From: Christensenellaceae bacterium
GTDB lineage: Bacteria > Bacillota > Clostridia > Christensenellales > CAG-138
NCBI GenBank assembly: GCA_022510765.1
Contig: JAFLSU010000003.1
Span: forward strand, 69,508 to 117,482
Reading direction: 5' to 3'
Length of the DNA stretch: 47,975 bases
The position numbers were made by a program, and so were the translations under genes. Of the stretch, positions 34,022 through 40,729 are shown one piece after another. The notes below the pieces were generated by a model, which saw only the letters and a list, made by a program, of their open reading frames with translations, was not told the DNA's origin and made no database searches. Each line of letters starts with the position of its first letter. Position 1 is the first letter of the stretch.

Positions 34022-34060
34022 CAAAAAATCAGCCCCCCATGCAGCAAAGGCGCGGGGGGC
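34022..34060 (-). terminator. Intrinsic terminator after rplS
   Basis: GCCCCCC (34032-34038) and GGGGGGC (34054-34060) form a perfect GC stem; on the minus strand TGATTTTTT follows. It marks the end of the operon that begins at ylxM and separates it from rbgA. Confidence 0.85.
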
Positions 34061-34087
34061 GCATGGAGCTGATGCCCCATTCTTAGA

Positions 34088-34441
34088 TTACTTGGTGACG
34101 ATGCGTTCCTTGATCTTAGCAGCCTTACCGGTTCTCTCACGGAGGTAGTACAGCTTAGCCCTGCGAACAACGCCGTGACGGACGACCTCAATGCGGCCGA
34201 TACGGGGGCTGTTGTAAGGGAAGGTCCTCTCAACACCAACACCATAGCTGATACGACGGACGGTGAAGGACTTGCGGATGCCGCCGCCCTGCATCTTGAT
34301 TACGATACCTTCGAAATTCTGAAGCCTCTCGCGGTTGCCTTCTACAACCTTTACATAAACACGAACCGTGTCACCGATTTCGAGCTTCGGAAGATCCGTG
34401 CGAAGCTGTTCTTTTTCGAGTTCTCTGATGATGTCTGACAT
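34088..34441 (-). CDS. rplS: 50S ribosomal protein L19
   Basis: A 117-residue protein of standard length. [18 protein letters not shown], then [45 protein letters not shown] and [20 protein letters not shown] are diagnostic. It sits at the 30S-50S interface. AAAAGGAG lies 7 bases before the ATG at 34441. It has its own promoter after trmD and a strong terminator. Confidence 0.98.
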   Translation of the reverse strand: MSDIIRELEKEQLRTDLPKLEIGDTVRVYVKVVEGNRERLQNFEGIVIKMQGGGIRKSFTVRRISYGVGVERTFPYNSPRIGRIEVVRHGVVRRAKLYYLRERTGKAAKIKERIVTK

Positions 34442-34508
34442 AGTAATCTCCTTTTTACAGATGTTCTTAGCCGACGTGCGACCAGCGGACCACCCAATTA
34501 TCCGTAGT

Positions 34509-34537
34509 ATTTTACCACGTTTTTTACCATATTTCAA
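34509..34537 (-). promoter_or_regulatory. Sigma-A-type promoter of rplS
   Basis: On the minus strand TTGAAA (34532-34537), 17-bp spacer, TAAAAT (34509-34514). It gives a leader of about 60 bases that is GC-rich and may fold, as L19 leaders do in many Firmicutes. Confidence 0.55.
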
Positions 34538-34564
34538 GTAGTAAATATCCAAATTTCAGGATGT

Positions 34565-35302
34565 TTACGATATATTTTGCGTGCTTTTCACGCTCTCCAA
34601 AAACTTTTTATCCTTTTCGTCAAGGGAAGCCCTTTCAAGAAGATCAGGGCGCATTCGTAAGGTTTTGAGAAGTGACTGCTCTCTGCGCCAACGTTTGATC
34701 TCTGCATGGTTTCCGTTCAACAAGACCTCGGGAACATCCCGTCCCCTAAACGATGAGGGTCTGGTGTACTGCGGATATTCAAGCAGTCCCTGCCCTGAGA
34801 AGCTCTCATCCTCCGTGGAGTCCGCACTTCCAAGGACATTTGGAATGAACCTCGACACGCAGTCTATGAGCACCATTGCCGGAAGCTCGCCGCCCGTAAG
34901 CACATAATCTCCTATGGATATTTCATCGTCCATAAGCTCCATTACCCGCTCGTCGATCCCCTCGTAATGTCCGGCGAGGATCAACAGATGCTCCTCTTTA
35001 GCAAGCTCCATTGCGATTTCGGGCGACAAAACCCTCCCCCGAGGGGACATCATTATACAGCGTGCGGACGAATTACCCTTGACATGCTCAATGCAGTCAA
35101 AAATCGGCTGTGCCATCATAACCATGCCGGCACCGCCTCCGAACGGATAATCATCCGCATTTCGATGCTTATTTAATGAATAATCACGGATGTTATGGGT
35201 ATGAAATTCGAGTATCCCCTTGGATTCAGCTCGTCCAAGTATGCTTGATGAAAGCACGTTTTCAAACATTTCGGGGAAAAGGGTAAGAATATCAATCTTC
35301 AA
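34565..35302 (-). CDS. trmD: tRNA (guanine-37-N1)-methyltransferase TrmD
   Basis: A 245-residue SPOUT methyltransferase. KIDILTLFPEMFENVLSSSI, DDYPFGGGAGMVM, ILAGHYEGIDERVME and SIGDYVLTGGELPAMVLIDC (SAM-binding knot) are intact. It places m1G37 in tRNA to prevent frameshifting. The start is TTG 35302, nine bases after GGAGG; it overlaps rimM by 11 bp. No ATG in this frame fits both homology and the ribosome binding site. Confidence 0.96.
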   Translation of the reverse strand: MKIDILTLFPEMFENVLSSSILGRAESKGILEFHTHNIRDYSLNKHRNADDYPFGGGAGMVMMAQPIFDCIEHVKGNSSARCIMMSPRGRVLSPEIAMELAKEEHLLILAGHYEGIDERVMELMDDEISIGDYVLTGGELPAMVLIDCVSRFIPNVLGSADSTEDESFSGQGLLEYPQYTRPSSFRGRDVPEVLLNGNHAEIKRWRREQSLLKTLRMRPDLLERASLDEKDKKFLESVKSTQNIS

Positions 35303-35813
35303 ATAACCCGACCTCCGAAAGCACGTCTGCATCGAGTACAATGCGCTTATTCACTGTATCAACGGTATGGAGCAGCCGCTTTAACGCTGGCACGGACAGA
35401 TGTCTACTGCCCTTTATAACGTAGACATCGTTAGCATTGGTCTCATAGACATCGACCATCTCACCAAGCTCGGTTCCGTCCGTTGATTCAACCTTGCAGC
35501 CAATCAGGTCACTAATGAAGTATGTACCTTCCGGCAGCTTTACTGCGTTGGCCCTATCCACGCAAAGGTACTTATCGCGCAGCTTCTCCGCGTCATCCAT
35601 CGTTTCAACTCCGCTGAGCTTTACTATTACGGAATTCTCGGATGACGCTTTGGCGTTCTCAACATCTATAGGAAGATAGATTCCCTCGCTGCTTTCAATG
35701 AATGCAGCCTTAAGGGTTTTAAACCTCCGAACATCGTCGGTCAGGGGCAGAAGCTTAAGCTCTCCCCTGACGCCATGCGGACGTAAAAACAGACCAATTC
35801 GGAAATAGTCCAT
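35292..35813 (-). CDS. rimM: 16S rRNA processing protein RimM
   Basis: A 173-residue two-domain protein: the N-terminal barrel starts FRIGLFLRPHGVRGELKLLPLTD and the C-terminal PRC-barrel holds GTYFISDLIGCKVES, VYETNANDVYVIK and LSVPALKRLL. It binds ribosomal protein S19 and matures the 30S head. The start codon is ATG 35813, overlapping khpA; no clear ribosome binding site, so coupling is likely. TTG 35819 is an alternative. Confidence 0.94.
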   Translation of the reverse strand: MDYFRIGLFLRPHGVRGELKLLPLTDDVRRFKTLKAAFIESSEGIYLPIDVENAKASSENSVIVKLSGVETMDDAEKLRDKYLCVDRANAVKLPEGTYFISDLIGCKVESTDGTELGEMVDVYETNANDVYVIKGSRHLSVPALKRLLHTVDTVNKRIVLDADVLSEVGLFED

Positions 35814-35815
35814 GA

Positions 35816-36079
35816 TCAAAGAATGTCAACAGTGTACTTTCTGTCGCTTTTGAGGGATGCGGCTCTGACGACCGTGCGGATCGCCTTGGCGATCCTCCCC
35901 TGCTTGCCAATAACTTTGCCCATATCGTCCTTGGCAACGGAAAGCTCGATGGTAACTTCCCCCTCGCCTTCCTTTACGACAACCTTGACTTCGTTGGGTT
36001 CATCAACAAGGCTTCTTGCAATGTACTCAACAAGAACAGCCATGCTGTCGACATTTACCTCATTAAGCTCCTCGCTCAT
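35816..36079 (-). CDS. khpA: KH-domain RNA-binding protein KhpA (YlqC)
   Basis: An 87-residue small KH protein. VLVEYIARSLVDEP leads into VTIELSVAKDDMGKVIGKQGRIAKAIRTVVRAA with the GKQG loop of KH domains. In Firmicutes KhpA dimerises with KhpB and affects RNA and cell elongation. Its ATG overlaps the rpsP stop as TGATG. An internal ATG at 36043 aligns with the usual family start and is an alternative, with a GAGG farther away. Confidence 0.94.
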   Translation of the reverse strand: MSEELNEVNVDSMAVLVEYIARSLVDEPNEVKVVVKEGEGEVTIELSVAKDDMGKVIGKQGRIAKAIRTVVRAASLKSDRKYTVDIL

Positions 36080-36321
36080 CAGTCAATAACGCCGTTTTTC
36101 TTGAACAGACCGCGAACGGTTTCCGTGGGCTGCGCACCGTTCTTTATCCAAGTCTTAGCCTTTTCGGCATCGACGGACACCTCTGCGGGATTGGTGAGAG
36201 GATTGTAATAACCAATTTCCTCAACGAAAGCGCCATCACGGGGGGCGCGGGAATCAGCAACAACGATACGATAGAAGGGAGCCTTCTTTGCGCCCATCCT
36301 GCGAAGTCTGATCTTAAGCAT
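36079..36321 (-). CDS. rpsP: 30S ribosomal protein S16
   Basis: An 80-residue protein. [35 protein letters not shown] and [14 protein letters not shown] are diagnostic for S16. AGGAGG lies 7 bases before ATG 36321; the frame is open upstream but without homology. It follows ffh by 110 bp in the operon. Confidence 0.98.
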   Translation of the reverse strand: MLKIRLRRMGAKKAPFYRIVVADSRAPRDGAFVEEIGYYNPLTNPAEVSVDAEKAKTWIKNGAQPTETVRGLFKKNGVID

Positions 36322-36431
36322 AATATTTCCTCCTGAAAGTATATGGGTATTTATCTCCAAAACGGTTGCCCGTAATTGGCATTATTATTTTTCACTCAAA
36401 ATGCGGCAAGCCATCAAGTGAAAACTGATAA

Positions 36432-37769
36432 TTACAGTCCAAAGAAGCCTTTACGCTTTCCAAAGCGTTTCCGACCCTTGCCCGTGAAGTGTTTCATGAG
36501 CTGGCGGGACTGTTCAAACTGCTTAAGCAGTCTGTTTACCTCCTGAACGCTGGTCCCGCTGCCGGCGGCAATGCGCTTTTTACGACTTGCATTCAGTATT
36601 TCCGGTTTGCGGCGCTCTTTAGGCGTCATCGATCTTATGATGGCCTCCATGCGCCCTGTAGCCTTTTGATCTATCTGAACATCCTTGAGCTTGCTTGTGT
36701 CAACGCCCGGCATCATACCGAGTATTTCCTCCATGGAGCCCATGTTCTTCATCTGCTGGAACTGCTCCAAGAAGTCCTCAAGGTTGAAATCATCGTTTTT
36801 GATTTTTTGAGTAAGCTCGACAGCCTTCTTTTCATCAAATGCACGCTCCGCCTTCTCGATCAGCGTGAGCACATCGCCCATGCCAAGTATGCGCGAGGAC
36901 ATGCGATCCGGATAGAACGGCTCTATATCCGTCAGCTTTTCGCCGATGCCGGAGAATTTTATGGGCTTACCCGTCACCGAACGGACGGACAGCGCAGCAC
37001 CGCCCCTCGTATCGCCGTCGAGCTTAGTGAGTATGACACCTGTAAGCTCAAGCTTTTCGTTGAAGGTCTTGGCAACATTTACGGCATCCTGGCCGGTCAT
37101 AGCATCGACGACCAACAACACCTCTGTCGGGTTCGTCTCCTCCTTGACTGCGGCGATCTCGTCCATCATGCGCTCGTCTATATGAAGGCGACCGGCGGTG
37201 TCGATAATGACGACATCCAAAAAATTGCGCTCTGCGTGCTGAATGGCCTCTCGAGCCGTTTTGACCGGATCTTGCGTTCCGCGTTCAAAGACGGGGACTC
37301 CGACCTTTTCGCCTACCACCTGAAGCTGTGTGATAGCGGCGGGGCGGTAGATGTCGCAAGCAACGAGCAGGGGCTTTTTGCTCTGCGTTTTATTAAGATA
37401 CGCTGCAAGCTTTCCCGCCATAGTGGTCTTACCTGCGCCCTGCAATCCGGCAAGCAGGATCACCGCAGGCTTCCTTGGGCCAAAGTCAAGCCTTGTGACC
37501 GAACCGCCCATGAGATTGGTAAGCTCCTCATTTACGATCTTGATGATCTGCTGTGACGGGGTCAGGCTTTCAAGAACCTCCGCGCCCACTGCTCGAGCCG
37601 AAACGGAGTTTACAAAGGATTTGACGACCGTGAAGTTGACATCCGCCTCCAACAGTGCGAGTTTGACTTCACGCATTGCCTCCTTGACCTCTTTTTCGGT
37701 CAGCTTGCCCTTATTGCCAAGCTTTTTAAAGATATTTTGGAGTTTTGAAGAAAGTCCCTCAAACGCCAT
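36432..37769 (-). CDS. ffh: Signal recognition particle protein Ffh
   Basis: A 445-residue GTPase. N domain 1-90, G domain with GLQGAGKTT, DIYRPAA, DTAGRLH and TKLDGDTRGG, and M domain from about 300 with a methionine-rich groove (MGMMP type residues in FQQMKNMGSMEEILGMMPG), then SGTSVQEVNRLLKQFEQ that binds SRP RNA. It targets nascent membrane proteins with FtsY, which is encoded about 8 kb away in the same window. It overlaps ylxM by 11 bp. The SRP RNA gene is not in view. Confidence 0.97.
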   Translation of the reverse strand: MAFEGLSSKLQNIFKKLGNKGKLTEKEVKEAMREVKLALLEADVNFTVVKSFVNSVSARAVGAEVLESLTPSQQIIKIVNEELTNLMGGSVTRLDFGPRKPAVILLAGLQGAGKTTMAGKLAAYLNKTQSKKPLLVACDIYRPAAITQLQVVGEKVGVPVFERGTQDPVKTAREAIQHAERNFLDVVIIDTAGRLHIDERMMDEIAAVKEETNPTEVLLVVDAMTGQDAVNVAKTFNEKLELTGVILTKLDGDTRGGAALSVRSVTGKPIKFSGIGEKLTDIEPFYPDRMSSRILGMGDVLTLIEKAERAFDEKKAVELTQKIKNDDFNLEDFLEQFQQMKNMGSMEEILGMMPGVDTSKLKDVQIDQKATGRMEAIIRSMTPKERRKPEILNASRKKRIAAGSGTSVQEVNRLLKQFEQSRQLMKHFTGKGRKRFGKRKGFFGL

Positions 37770-38115
37770 CGTTGCCCTCCATTATCCCAGTTAATTCTTT
37801 TAGCAGCAGGTTGATTTTTCTATATTCGGCGCAATCCGCATTGCAATGCGAAACTTCATCCGCCATTTGCGCAACAAGCTCCAGCATTCGCCTGTCCCTT
37901 TTGACAAGGCCAAGCTTTTGCTCCATATCGTAAAGCTGCTTTTCGCCCCTTAGCAGTGCATCCCTAACGCCCTGTCTGGAAATACCCTTTTCTTCAGCGA
38001 TTTCGCTCAAAGAATAATCCTCGTCCGTGCTCATGGTGATCAACTCCAGTTGATTATCGGTCAGGAACGCTCCGTAATAATCTATCAGCAGGCTCAATTC
38101 AAGTTTGTCATGCAT
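37759..38115 (-). CDS. ylxM: YlxM-family helix-turn-helix protein
   Basis: A 118-residue protein with a sigma-70 region 4-like helix-turn-helix (YSLSEIAEEKGISRQGVRDAL) preceded by LLIDYYGAFLTDNQLELI. YlxM accompanies ffh in Firmicutes and can modulate SRP GTPases. ATG 38115 with GGAG about 13-15 bases upstream. It is the first gene of a long operon behind a strong promoter. Confidence 0.93.
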   Translation of the reverse strand: MHDKLELSLLIDYYGAFLTDNQLELITMSTDEDYSLSEIAEEKGISRQGVRDALLRGEKQLYDMEQKLGLVKRDRRMLELVAQMADEVSHCNADCAEYRKINLLLKELTGIMEGNDGV

Positions 38116-38148
38116 ATCCGCACTTTACTCCTCTCCTGTCGCCTATCC

Positions 38149-38178
38149 TTTAAACATGTTTAAATGCTTTTAAACATG
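38149..38178. promoter_or_regulatory. 16-bp perfect palindrome plus half site in the ylxM-ffh leader
   Basis: TTTAAACATGTTTAAA at 38149-38164 is fully self-complementary. A second copy of its first ten bases, TTTAAACATG, follows at 38169-38178. They lie 34-63 bp ahead of the ylxM ATG, downstream of the promoter. A repressor operator or leader hairpin is possible. Confidence 0.5.
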
Positions 38179-38226
38179 CGGACACAGTCCTGCATCTATC
38201 GGTATAATCCTAAAATCCGCAGGTGC

Positions 38227-38248
38227 TGTAAAGGGCTTAAGCTTTACA
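38227..38248 (-). other. Inverted repeat at the ylxM-ffh transcription start
   Basis: TGTAAAG (38227-38233) and CTTTACA (38242-38248) are perfect 7-bp arms around 8 bases. It lies just past the -10 box, at the predicted 5' end of the transcript, so it could be an operator or a 5' stabilising hairpin. Confidence 0.4.
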
Positions 38249-38256
38249 CCGAAATC

Positions 38257-38284
38257 ATTATATGCATTTTTATTGTTTTGTCAA
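38257..38284 (-). promoter_or_regulatory. Strong sigma-A promoter of the ylxM-ffh-rpsP-khpA-rimM-trmD operon
   Basis: On the minus strand TTGACA (38279-38284), 16-bp spacer, TATAAT (38257-38262): both boxes are perfect consensus. The leader to the ylxM ATG is about 135 bases. The opposite strand drives plsX from a separate promoter about 175 bp away. The rest of the 378-bp gap between ylxM and plsX (38285-38450) contains only a weak inverted repeat AAAGTAA/TTACTTT at 38378-38406. Confidence 0.8.
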
Positions 38285-38453
38285 GCATTATGATCGATCT
38301 TTTAAAATATATTGTTAATGGTGCATAATGCAGCGGCTGCCCAATGCCGCGACGAATTTTCAAGCCTGTGAATTAGCAAAGTAAGTTCCACTGTGAAATT
38401 TACTTTGGGAATGGACTGAATTCTCATGCCGTGAAGGACTTTGTCGCATGGAA

Positions 38454-38482
38454 TTGAAAAATGTTAAAGAATCAATTATAAT
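38454..38482 (+). promoter_or_regulatory. Sigma-A promoter of plsX
   Basis: TTGAAA (38454-38459), 17-bp spacer, TATAAT (38477-38482), about 29 bp before the plsX start codon. Confidence 0.75.
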
Positions 38483-38511
38483 AGTGAAATCCGATGATTG
38501 GAGGTCTACAT

Positions 38512-39528
38512 ATGATCTTTGCCATAGACGCATTCGGCGGTGACAATGCTCCTTCTGCCGTCATCGAGGGCTGCATGCTTGCCATGCAAAAGAATCCCGA
38601 TTTCAGTATCATACTTACAGGCGATGAATCCACCATTCGGGATGAACTGATAAAGCATACCTACGACTCTGCACGCGTCAGTATCGTTCACGCACCCGAC
38701 GTGATCGACTGCAATGAACAGCCCACAATTGCCGTAAGGCGTAAAAAGGAAAGCTCCATAGTAAAAGCTCTGCGTCTCGTTGCGGATGGGCATGCGGACT
38801 GTTTTATATCCGCCGGCAATACGGGAGCTATGCTTGCGGGCGCGACATTGATAGTAAAGCGCATTCCTGGAGTAAAGCGCCCCGCGCTTGCGCCCATCCT
38901 GCCCACGCTTCAAGGTCCGGTCATGCTCATCGATTGCGGCGCAAACGCCGATTGCAGACCCGAGTACCTGAAACAATTCGCCTATATGGGTACCGCCTAC
39001 ATGAAAAACGTTATCGAGATTGAAAATCCAAGGGTCGGACTCATCAATAACGGAAGCGAAGAAGGCAAGGGGAACGAGCTTACTAAGGCTTCATATTCAT
39101 TATTAAAAGAATCCGACGGCATCAATTTCATTGGTAACTGCGAGCCGAGGGATATAATGAGCGGCGATTATGATGTACTCGTATGCGATGGCTTTGTTGG
39201 CAATGCGATACTTAAAACTTTAGAAGGAACGTTTTTTACCCTGCTCAAAATGCTTAAAACCGAGCTTATGAGCGGTACCGTATCAAAGCTCGGCGCAGTC
39301 ATGAGCAAGGGTGCGTTTAAAACGCTGAAATCACGATTGGATTATAAGGAATATGGAGGCGCTCCTCTGCTTGGCATTAACGGAGGTATTATAAAGGCTC
39401 ACGGCAGCAGCGACGCAAAAGCATTTGCATCGGCTATCGACCAGGCGATCAAACTTGTATCGGGCGACGTGACAGGCAAGATTGCTTCCGCTATCGCGGC
39501 TAATCCGATCGATTGGGAGGAGTTGTAA
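38512..39528 (+). CDS. plsX: Phosphate acyltransferase PlsX
   Basis: A 338-residue enzyme. FAIDAFGGDNAPSAVIEGCM opens the protein; ADCFISAGNTGAMLAGAT, LPTLQGPVMLIDCGAN, VGLINNGSEEGKG and GDYDVLVCDGFVGNAILKTLEG are family motifs. It forms acyl-phosphate from acyl-ACP for phospholipid synthesis with PlsY. GGAGG lies 7 bases before ATG 38512; an ATG 18 bases upstream overlaps that site and is rejected. Next to acpP, as is usual, but no fab genes intervene. Confidence 0.96.
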   Translation: MIFAIDAFGGDNAPSAVIEGCMLAMQKNPDFSIILTGDESTIRDELIKHTYDSARVSIVHAPDVIDCNEQPTIAVRRKKESSIVKALRLVADGHADCFISAGNTGAMLAGATLIVKRIPGVKRPALAPILPTLQGPVMLIDCGANADCRPEYLKQFAYMGTAYMKNVIEIENPRVGLINNGSEEGKGNELTKASYSLLKESDGINFIGNCEPRDIMSGDYDVLVCDGFVGNAILKTLEGTFFTLLKMLKTELMSGTVSKLGAVMSKGAFKTLKSRLDYKEYGGAPLLGINGGIIKAHGSSDAKAFASAIDQAIKLVSGDVTGKIASAIAANPIDWEEL

Positions 39529-39622
39529 TTATCGTTTGAGTTTTATTCCTGCACCACGTTTCATTTTGATGAAGTCATGTCAATGCATTTTCCCCCCAAT
39601 GCGGAGAGCATTCAAAAATGAA

Positions 39623-39651
39623 TTGACAGCTAGCATACATTGAAGTAGAAT
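39623..39651 (+). promoter_or_regulatory. Sigma-A promoter of acpP
   Basis: TTGACA (39623-39628), 17-bp spacer, TAGAAT (39646-39651), about 35 bp before the acpP start codon. acpP therefore seems to be transcribed separately from plsX. Confidence 0.7.
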
Positions 39652-39686
39652 AATACAAAAATTAAATATCCGAAGGGAGAAGAATC

Positions 39687-39914
39687 ATGCTTACCGAGGT
39701 ACAGAAAAGTATTGCTGCCCAGCTTAATATCTCAATCGACACAGTCAAAGTCGATTCACGCCTTATAGAGGATTTGCGCGCTGATTCGCTTGATATAGTC
39801 GAACTTGTGATGGGACTTGAGGAACGTTATAACATCGAGATCCCCGACGAGGATCTAGTAACTATTAAGACCGTCGGCGATGTCGTTAACTATATTGAAT
39901 CCAAGTTAAAGTAG
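39687..39914 (+). CDS. acpP: Acyl carrier protein
   Basis: A 75-residue acidic four-helix protein. The phosphopantetheine serine is in the ADSLDIVELVM motif. The length is canonical and the stop is TAG followed by a terminator, which shows that TAG is a normal stop codon in this organism. It carries acyl chains for fatty-acid and phospholipid synthesis, as needed by PlsX. Good site AAGGGAG before the ATG. Confidence 0.98.
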   Translation: MLTEVQKSIAAQLNISIDTVKVDSRLIEDLRADSLDIVELVMGLEERYNIEIPDEDLVTIKTVGDVVNYIESKLK

Positions 39915-39928
39915 CCGAATCTTCTATT

Positions 39929-39957
39929 CCCACATCATGCTTGATGTGGGCTTTTGG
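39929..39957 (+). terminator. Intrinsic terminator after acpP
   Basis: CCCACATCA and TGATGTGGG form a perfect 9-bp stem with a TGCT loop, then CTTTTGG. A short T-run, but the stem is strong. Confidence 0.8.
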
Positions 39958-39958
39958 T

Positions 39959-39989
39959 GTATTCAATTGAATACATACTAAACTATAAT
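39959..39989 (+). promoter_or_regulatory. 16-bp perfect palindrome and -10 box ahead of rnc-smc-ftsY
   Basis: GTATTCAATTGAATAC at 39959-39974 is fully self-complementary. TATAAT at 39984-39989 is a perfect -10; the matching -35 position (39961-39966) lies inside the palindrome and is weak (ATTCAA). A palindrome over the -35 is typical of an operator; this is inference. Confidence 0.4.
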
Positions 39990-40007
39990 GGGGATCAAAC
40001 TAACACA

Positions 40008-40715
40008 ATGACAAATCAACGCATTGCCGAATTGAACGAATTGATGGCAAAGCTCAGCTACAGCTTCACCGACCCAAGTATCCTGAACACCGCGCTTACG
40101 CATTCTTCATTCGTAAATGGTGAAAATCGTGCAAGCGTTCATAATGAGCGCATGGAATTTCTGGGTGATGCTGTACTTGAGCTTTGTGTAAGCGAATATC
40201 TTTATTTAAATTATCCTAAAATGAACGAGGGCATGATGACGAGAACCCGCTCGCGAGCCGTATATGAACCCGCGCTTTATGAGGTTGCGCAGAATTTCGA
40301 GCTTGGCAAGTATCTTCTTTTGAGCCATGGAGAAGAGAATACCGGCGGACGCGAAAAGCCTTCGATCCTCTCCGATGCGCTTGAGGCGGTCATCGGTGCA
40401 ATGTACCTTGATGGCGGGGTTGATTGCGCTAAAACATTCATTCTGGGATTTGTTAAACAGAGCATTGAGGAAGCCATTAAAAGCGTTTCAGCAAAGGATT
40501 ATAAAACGCTTTTGCAAGAATATGTTCAGCACACGCGTCAGGGAAATCTTGAATACACCGTCATCGGCATCAATGGCCCCGATCATAAGCGCGTGTTCAC
40601 CATGCAGGTCAGCATAGGCGGAGTCGTCTACGGTTTTGGGGACGGCGGAACCAAGCAAGAGGCCGGACAGAACGCCGCGAAAGCCACGCTCGAGCTACTA
40701 AGCCAGCCCGTTTAA
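40008..40715 (+). CDS. rnc: Ribonuclease III
   Basis: A 235-residue enzyme: catalytic domain with the signature NERMEFLGDAVLEL and DALEAVIGAMYLDGG (metal-binding E and D residues), and a C-terminal double-stranded RNA-binding domain from about residue 160 (DYKTLLQEYVQ, GTKQEAGQNAAKATLELL). It cuts double-stranded RNA in rRNA precursors. The start is uncertain: ATG 40008 has a distant GGGGAT, and ATG 40044 has no site. The rnc-smc-ftsY order is conserved. Confidence 0.95.
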   Translation: MTNQRIAELNELMAKLSYSFTDPSILNTALTHSSFVNGENRASVHNERMEFLGDAVLELCVSEYLYLNYPKMNEGMMTRTRSRAVYEPALYEVAQNFELGKYLLLSHGEENTGGREKPSILSDALEAVIGAMYLDGGVDCAKTFILGFVKQSIEEAIKSVSAKDYKTLLQEYVQHTRQGNLEYTVIGINGPDHKRVFTMQVSIGGVVYGFGDGGTKQEAGQNAAKATLELLSQPV

Positions 40716-40729
40716 AGGAATCCGCTTTA

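Noticed and set aside
36489-37556. Long plus-strand open frame opposite ffh
   Set aside because: Antisense shadow of the conserved ffh coding sequence; no recognisable motif or start signal.
38285-38450. FapR-type operator before plsX
   Set aside because: No TTAGTACC-like palindrome is present; only a weak AAAGTAA/TTACTTT inverted repeat was seen, and no fapR gene lies nearby.
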